Origin: Burkholderiales bacterium
GTDB lineage: Bacteria; Pseudomonadota; Gammaproteobacteria; Burkholderiales; Burkholderiaceae_C
Direction: 5' to 3'
NCBI GenBank assembly: GCA_030604135.1
Contig: JAUVWL010000028.1
Coordinates: 1-50,302, forward strand
DNA length: 50,302 nt
Shown here: positions 46,326-50,302 of the stretch, piece by piece
Position numbering within the stretch: the first letter of the stretch is position 1
Layout: every line of letters begins with the position of its first letter
Notes under the pieces: model-generated
What the model was told of the DNA's origin: nothing
What the model saw: only the letters and a program-made list of their open reading frames with translations
The model's database searches: none
Made by a program: the position numbers and the translations under genes

Positions 46326-47276
46326 TCAGACCTTGGGCAGCGGATGCGTGGCTTTCCAGTGCCGCGCGATGTCCAGCCGACGCGCCACCCAGACATTGTC
46401 GTGCGACTGGATGTGGTCCAGGAAGCGCTGCAGCGCGGTGATGCGGCCGGGGCGGCCGAGCAGGCGGCAGTGCATGCCGATGCTCATCATCTTGGGTCGG
46501 TTCAGGCCATCGGGGTCGCCTTCGGCGTACAAGGCATCGAACGTGTCCTTCATGTACTGGAAGAACGGGTCGGCGTGCGAGTAGCCCTGGGGCAGGGCAA
46601 AGCGCATGTCGTTGCAGTCCAGCGTGTAGGGCACGATGAGCTGGTGTGCGTCCGTCCCGTCGGTCTTGCGCACCTTCATCCAGAACGGCAGGTCTTCGCC
46701 GTAGTAGTCGCTGTCGTACTCGAAGCCGCCGTAATCGGCCACCAGGCGCCGGGTGTTGGGGCTGTCGCGGCCGGTGTACCAGCCCAGCGGCCGCTCACCG
46801 GTGAGGCTTTCAATGATCTGCATGGCCTCGGCCATGTGGGCGCGCTCGGTGGCCTCGTCCACGTTCTGGTAGTGGATCCACTTGAGGCCGTGGCAGGCGA
46901 TGTCGTAGCCCAGCTGCCTGAACGCCGCCGTCAGCTCCGGGTGCTTCTGCAGCGCGGTCGACACCCCGAACACCGTCAGCGGCAGCTGGCGCTTTTCAAA
47001 CTCGCGCAGGATGCGCCAGACCCCCGCGCGCGAGCCGTATTCGTAGATGCCTTCCATGCTGATGTGGCGGGCTTCGTAGGCGGCCGGGCTGAACATCTCG
47101 GAGAGGAACTGCTCGCTGGCCTTGTCGCCGTGCAGAACGCTGTTCTCTCCGCCCTCTTCGTAATTGAGGACGAACTGCACAGCGATGCGGGCACCACCCG
47201 GCCAGCGGGCATGGGGCACGTCGCGGCCATAGCCGATCAGATCACGGGGGTAGGGAGCGGTGCTGTCGTAGATCAT
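46326..47276 (-). CDS. puuE: Allantoinase PuuE (polysaccharide-deacetylase fold)
   Basis: A 316-residue cofactor-poor allantoinase of the carbohydrate-esterase-4-like family, which opens the hydantoin ring of allantoin. Family signatures are RDLIGYGRDVPHARWPGGARIA-like near residues 11-32, VQFVLNYEEGGENSVLHGD, ARHISMEGIYEYGSRAG and CHGLKWIHYQNV. It lies 10 bp after gntR and 10 bp before the UraD-AllC gene, in one minus-strand operon with them. Confidence 0.95.
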   Translation of the reverse strand: MIYDSTAPYPRDLIGYGRDVPHARWPGGARIAVQFVLNYEEGGENSVLHGDKASEQFLSEMFSPAAYEARHISMEGIYEYGSRAGVWRILREFEKRQLPLTVFGVSTALQKHPELTAAFRQLGYDIACHGLKWIHYQNVDEATERAHMAEAMQIIESLTGERPLGWYTGRDSPNTRRLVADYGGFEYDSDYYGEDLPFWMKVRKTDGTDAHQLIVPYTLDCNDMRFALPQGYSHADPFFQYMKDTFDALYAEGDPDGLNRPKMMSIGMHCRLLGRPGRITALQRFLDHIQSHDNVWVARRLDIARHWKATHPLPKV

Positions 47277-47286
47277 GCGGGAGGTT

Positions 47287-47955
47287 TCAGGTCGCCAGGG
47301 CCATGGCGATGTCGTTGGTGGGCCGCTTTCGGTCGAAGGTCAGCGCCTGCTCGACGTTCAGCAGGTGGTCGTTCATCAGCCGCACGGCCAGTTCTTCGTC
47401 GCGTGCCGCCAGGGCCTTGACGATCTCGCCATGCTCTTCGTTGGAGTGCTCGGCCGCGTGCGTGCTCTGGTACATGAGTGTGATCAGCGCGCAGCGCGAA
47501 ATGAGTTCGCGCAAGAGCTCGGCAAGCACCTCGTTGCCCATCAGCTCGGCCATGCGCACGTGGAAGTCGCCCAGCAACTCGGTGCGTCCAGGCACATCCT
47601 GGTTGTCCACCGCCTGTTTCTCCTGCGCCACGTGTTCGCGCAAGGCCTTGAGCTTGGCGGGAGTCACCTGGCGCACGAAGGCGCGTGTCATCTCGGCTTC
47701 CAGCATTCGGCGCACCGCGAACACCTGTTTGGCCTCATCGACCGAGGGGGAGGCCACAAAAGCCCCGCGTGCCGGCTCCAGACGAATCAGCCGGTTCTGG
47801 GCCAGCTGGAACAAAGCCTGTCGCACAAGGGTGCGAGAGACACCGAAGTGGTCTGCCAGTTTCTGCTCCGCCAGCTTGGTCCCCGGGTGAAGCCGGTGCT
47901 CGACGATGGCGCGGGTCAGCGACTCGACGATGTGGTGCGTGCTGGAGGTTTCCAT
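47287..47955 (-). CDS. GntR-family regulator, FadR/FCD subgroup
   Basis: A 222-residue repressor-type protein with an N-terminal winged helix (about 5-72: GTKLAEQKLADHFGVSRTLVRQAL, RGAFVASPS) and a C-terminal FCD ligand-binding domain (about 80-205; metal/ligand region around DFHVRMAELMGN and HGEIVKALAARD). It is the first gene of the ureide operon. It is divergent from uraH, with a GTGTATACAC palindrome in the 69-bp gap, and an identical core lies before the importer operon. It probably senses a purine-breakdown intermediate. The start at 47955 gives METSSTHH; longer frames run into uraH antisense. Confidence 0.92.
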   Translation of the reverse strand: METSSTHHIVESLTRAIVEHRLHPGTKLAEQKLADHFGVSRTLVRQALFQLAQNRLIRLEPARGAFVASPSVDEAKQVFAVRRMLEAEMTRAFVRQVTPAKLKALREHVAQEKQAVDNQDVPGRTELLGDFHVRMAELMGNEVLAELLRELISRCALITLMYQSTHAAEHSNEEHGEIVKALAARDEELAVRLMNDHLLNVEQALTFDRKRPTNDIAMALAT

Positions 47956-47980
47956 GAATTCATCATATCCAGAAAAACAA

Positions 47981-47996
47981 AAAGTGTATACACTTT
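47981..47996. promoter_or_regulatory. GTGTATACAC palindrome (GntR-type operator candidate), copy 2
   Basis: AAAGTGTATACACTTT is a perfect 16-bp palindrome in the middle of the divergent gntR-uraH promoter region, 26 bp from the gntR start and 28 bp from the uraH start. It shares the 10-bp core with 40709-40724. Autoregulation and joint control of uraH are expected. Confidence 0.75.
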
Positions 47997-48024
47997 CGGT
48001 AGACCAAAAGCGAAAGGAATTCCC

Positions 48025-48378
48025 ATGGGCCTGAGCACCCACGTTCTGGATACGATGCACGGATGCCCCGCCGCCGGCATGGCGGTGGCGCTGTACACCA
48101 CTGAGGGTGACCAGGCCACACTGGTCAAGCGCTTTGTGCTCAACGGCGACGGCCGCAACCCCGGGGGGATGCTCTACGACCACAGTGACCTCAAGGTGGG
48201 CACCTATCGGCTGGTGTTCGATGTCAGAGATTACTTTCTCTCTCGTGGCGTGTCATTGCCGGAGCCGACGTTTCTTGACCGCGTCTCACTGGATTTTGGT
48301 GTGGCCCACGCAGATCAGCACTACCATGTGCCGCTGCTGGTCAGCCCCTGGAGTTTCTCCACTTACCGAGGCAGCTGA
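48025..48378 (+). CDS. uraH: 5-hydroxyisourate hydrolase (transthyretin-like)
   Basis: A 117-residue TRP/HIUase that hydrolyses 5-hydroxyisourate, the product of urate oxidase, to OHCU, the substrate of UraD. The three diagnostic motifs are the N-terminal LSTHVLDTMHGCPAAG, the central RNPGG region and the C-terminal YRGS. There is no signal peptide, so it is cytosolic. A good RBS (GAAAGGA at 48012-48018) precedes the ATG. It is transcribed alone, divergent from gntR. No urate oxidase is encoded next to it. Confidence 0.96.
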   Translation: MGLSTHVLDTMHGCPAAGMAVALYTTEGDQATLVKRFVLNGDGRNPGGMLYDHSDLKVGTYRLVFDVRDYFLSRGVSLPEPTFLDRVSLDFGVAHADQHYHVPLLVSPWSFSTYRGS

Positions 48379-48388
48379 GCGGCCGGGC

Positions 48389-48412
48389 AAAAAAAAGCCC
48401 GCCGAAGCGGGC
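48389..48412 (-). terminator. Rho-independent terminator for the TonB-like lipoprotein gene
   Basis: GCCCGC-CGAA-GCGGGC (48397-48412) is followed on the minus strand by eight T residues (plus-strand A tract 48389-48396). It lies 17 bp after the stop codon of the minus-strand gene ending at 48429 and may also slow transcription leaving uraH. Confidence 0.85.
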
Positions 48413-48428
48413 CTGGGTCGACGGGGTC

Positions 48429-48974
48429 TCAGCGCGAACGCTGCCCTTCGGTGAGGGTGTCGAGCTGGAAGTTGCCGCTGCGATCCCACAACCAGATGTC
48501 CCGGTAGGTCACGCTGCCCATGGCCACAGGAGCAGGAAAGGGGGCAGCCTGCCGTACCGTGCGCTCGATCTCCTGCATCACCTGGGGAGCGTGGGTGGGC
48601 GCCCGCATCCAGCTGACCTGTCGGACATTGCCGCGCGCGTCGACTTCAACGTCCAGCACGCCAACTGCGTGGAGCAGTGGCGGCATCTGGCCTTTGAAAA
48701 TGCGGTGCTGATTCAGACCGTACAGGTGCTTTGCCCCGTCCTTTCGGTACTCTCTGGGGGTCTTGGCGTGGGAAACCAGGGCGGGAGGAGGCTCCGGGGC
48801 CTCCACCACGGGCGGGGGCGGCGCCGGTGTCACCGACGGCTCTGGTGCCGGTGCCGGGGGTGGTGGCTTGGTTGTGCAAGCGGCCAATGCCACGACGGCT
48901 GAGGCACAGACCCAGGCTGCTGCGCGCAGGGTTCGATCCGTCAGCGGGTTGGGGTTCCGATCCTTGAGTTGCAT
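48429..48974 (-). CDS. Putative lipoprotein with TonB C-terminal-like domain
   Basis: A 181-residue protein. A hydrophobic segment ends in a lipobox (VALAAC, cysteine near residue 32), followed by a proline-rich stretch (TKPPPPAPAPEPSVTPAPPPP), an alanine/charged linker and a C-terminal domain of about 90 residues. That domain reads like a TonB/energy-transducer C-terminus (LLHAVGVLDVEVDARGNVRQVSWMRAP, EIERTVRQAAPFPAP). A lipid anchor instead of the TonB inner-membrane helix would not couple to ExbBD in the usual way. The start at 48974 has an RBS (CAGGAA) and keeps the signal near the N-terminus. It sits between uraH and xdhC without obvious functional relation. Confidence 0.75.
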   Translation of the reverse strand: MQLKDRNPNPLTDRTLRAAAWVCASAVVALAACTTKPPPPAPAPEPSVTPAPPPPVVEAPEPPPALVSHAKTPREYRKDGAKHLYGLNQHRIFKGQMPPLLHAVGVLDVEVDARGNVRQVSWMRAPTHAPQVMQEIERTVRQAAPFPAPVAMGSVTYRDIWLWDRSGNFQLDTLTEGQRSR

Positions 48975-49153
48975 GGGGTGTTCCTGTTCAGACCTGCGGT
49001 CGGGGTGTTCATGCCAAGAGCACATACGACAAACCGCATGGGACTTATGGGGCATGCCCGTTCAAAGCGCTCCAATGTTCGCCGCATACTCGGAGGGCGG
49101 TGTGCTGAATTACGAATTCAAACACTTTTGCCCCAGAAAGGCCACGTTCCCGC

Positions 49154-49963
49154 ATGAGTCTGTTTGCATTTTTGCAACGCTTGTCCCTTGAGCCTGCCGT
49201 CCTGGTGACGGTGGCGTCCGTCAGCGGCTCGGCGCCGCGCGAGGCCGGTGCCTGGATGGCCGTGTTTGCTGGTGATCAGATCGGAACCGTGGGTGGCGGG
49301 CATCTGGAGTGGGTCTGCCTGGCGCAGGCGCGCGACCACCTCGCCCGCTGGCATGAGAACACGCTGGACAAGGCGTGGCGCCACCGGGCCGCCTTGGGAC
49401 CCAGCCTGGGGCAGTGCTGTGGCGGGACCATGGAGCTGGCTTTCGAGCGGGTCCAGGCCGAGGACGGTCCCCGCCTGCAGCGCCTGCTCGACCGTGACCA
49501 TCGACCGGTGGCCTTGTTCGGGGGAGGGCATGTGGGGCAGGCCATCGTGCGGGCCCTGCTGCCTCTGCCGTTCTCCTTGTACTGGATCGACAGTCGGGAC
49601 GAGATTTTTCCTTTGCAACTGCAGGGGTCGATCAACTGTGAGCACTCGGACCCGGTGCACCGCGCCGTTGACGGCTTGGTGCCCGGCAGCCTCGTGCTGG
49701 TCATGAGCTTCTCCCATGCCGAAGACCTGGACATCGTGGCCTGCTGTCTTGAACGCCGCCGCCGGCAGGACGACCTTCCCTTTGTCGGCCTGATCGGCAG
49801 CCAGACCAAATGGGCCGTATTCAGGCGGCGGCTGCGAGAGCGCGGCTACAGCGATGCCGAACTGGACCGTATCACCTGCCCGATCGGACTTGCAGGTATT
49901 CGCGGCAAGGAGCCTGCTGTCATCGCCGCCAGCGTTGCAGCCCAGTTGCTGTTACAGGGTTGA
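49154..49963 (+). CDS. xdhC: Xanthine dehydrogenase accessory protein XdhC
   Basis: A 269-residue protein that binds sulfurated molybdenum cofactor and inserts it into xanthine dehydrogenase. The N-terminal part has VTVASVSGSAPREAGAWMAV and GTVGGGHLEW. GPSLGQCCGGTMELAFE carries the cysteines implicated in cofactor binding. The C-terminal Rossmann-like domain shows LFGGGHVGQAIVRAL and GLIGSQTKWAVFRRRL. The structural genes xdhA and xdhB, which usually precede it, are not in the window. The 179-bp gap upstream holds only the divergent promoters. It ends 37 bp from the convergent permease gene. Confidence 0.95.
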   Translation: MSLFAFLQRLSLEPAVLVTVASVSGSAPREAGAWMAVFAGDQIGTVGGGHLEWVCLAQARDHLARWHENTLDKAWRHRAALGPSLGQCCGGTMELAFERVQAEDGPRLQRLLDRDHRPVALFGGGHVGQAIVRALLPLPFSLYWIDSRDEIFPLQLQGSINCEHSDPVHRAVDGLVPGSLVLVMSFSHAEDLDIVACCLERRRRQDDLPFVGLIGSQTKWAVFRRRLRERGYSDAELDRITCPIGLAGIRGKEPAVIAASVAAQLLLQG

Positions 49964-49972
49964 GAAGGGCCT

Positions 49973-50004
49973 CGGCCGTGCCCGATTTCCTCTCAGCCTC
50001 TCAG
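49973..50004. repeat. TGAGAGGCTGAGAGG-family repeat between xdhC and the NCS2 permease
   Basis: On the minus strand the sequence begins CTGAGAGGCTGAGAGGAAAT and continues CGGGCACGGCCG. It is the same 30-bp unit as each arm of the rph-rdgB palindrome (3736-3902). The permease stop codon (50001-50003) is its TGA. Only one half-unit is present here. Confidence 0.8.
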
Positions 50005-50302
50005 TCCAGTTCCTGCGGCAGCAGCAGGTTCAATGTGATGGCAATGGTGGCGGCAGGCAGCAGCCCGCTGGTCATCAGGATCTTCAGGGTCGCGGGCAGG
50101 TGCTGCAAGGCATCGGGTGCCAGCTGCAAACCAAGTCCCACCGACAGGGAGATCGCAAAGATGACCATGTTGCGTCGGTTCCACTTCACGTCGGACAGCA
50201 TGCTCACACCCGCGGCGGTCACCATGCCGAACATGATGATCACACCGCCGCCGAGCACCGTGATGGGCATGCTGGCCACCACCGCACCGAACTTGGGCAC
50301 CA
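50001..50302 (-). CDS. NCS2 family purine/uracil permease, C-terminal part
   Basis: About 100 C-terminal residues of a nucleobase:cation symporter-2 (uracil-xanthine permease). The gene continues beyond the window edge. MPITVLGGGVIIMFGMVTAAGVSM is the characteristic segment around TM10, followed by RRNMVIFAISLSVGLGLQ and a last TM helix. It would import xanthine, urate or uracil. It is convergent with xdhC and fits the purine region. Confidence 0.9.
   Translation of the reverse strand, partial: VPKFGAVVASMPITVLGGGVIIMFGMVTAAGVSMLSDVKWNRRNMVIFAISLSVGLGLQLAPDALQHLPATLKILMTSGLLPAATIAITLNLLLPQELD

Overview
The window looks like a chromosomal segment of a GC-rich betaproteobacterium, most likely a member of the Comamonadaceae (Hydrogenophaga-like). 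The evidence is the gene order yicC-kinase-PP2C-rph-rdgB-hemW, the urea/urease gene set, codon use, and a GC-rich repeat that I recall as common between genes in that family. The genus is an inference. No phage, transposase or CRISPR was seen.

Layout. (1) 0.1-5.7 kb: housekeeping block with yicC on the minus strand, then a Ser/Thr kinase-PP2C phosphatase pair, RNase PH, RdgB and HemW on plus. (2) 5.75-12.9 kb: signalling block on minus: a multi-PAS histidine kinase, a CheY-like regulator, a degenerate ATPase-domain sensor, tRNA-Ser(UGA), and a CusS/CusR-like pair facing a small exported protein. (3) 12.9-31.4 kb: nitrogen-from-urea region. ureA-hupE/ureJ-ureB-ureC-ureE-ureF-ureG run on minus. 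Divergently on plus are a very large protein joining an NCS1 permease-like domain to a hybrid histidine kinase, a LuxR-type response regulator, and the urea ABC importer urtABCDE. ureD lies apart, beyond a receiver-TPR protein, on minus. (4) 31.6-34.9 kb: a PomAB-type flagellar stator pair and an HDOD protein. (5) 34.9-50.3 kb: purine/ureide catabolism region: remnant of an FAD-linked oxidase, a 323-bp inverted-repeat element, an isopenicillin-N-synthase-like dioxygenase, a guanine-deaminase-like enzyme, a NitT/TauT-type ABC importer, malic enzyme, an M20 hydrolase, a UraD-AllC fusion, PuuE allantoinase, a GntR/FCD regulator, HIU hydrolase, a TonB-like lipoprotein, XdhC and the end of an NCS2 purine/uracil permease.

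How the parts fit. Purines would enter through the ABC and NCS2 transporters. They would be deaminated/oxidised to urate, opened by UraH/UraD/PuuE/AllC to ureides and finally urea, which urease (with Urt import) turns into ammonia. No urate oxidase and no xanthine dehydrogenase catalytic subunits are in the window. The regulatory DNA supports a nitrogen-limitation programme. The importer promoter has, in order, a perfect NtrC-type palindrome, a GTGTATACAC palindrome also found in the gntR-uraH gap, and a sigma-54-type promoter. The ureA/sensor gap carries back-to-back sigma-54-like sequences.

Structural oddities: a short repeat whose first bases form the stop codon of three unrelated genes, a 167-bp hairpin element between rph and rdgB, and the inverted-repeat element next to the truncated oxidase gene.
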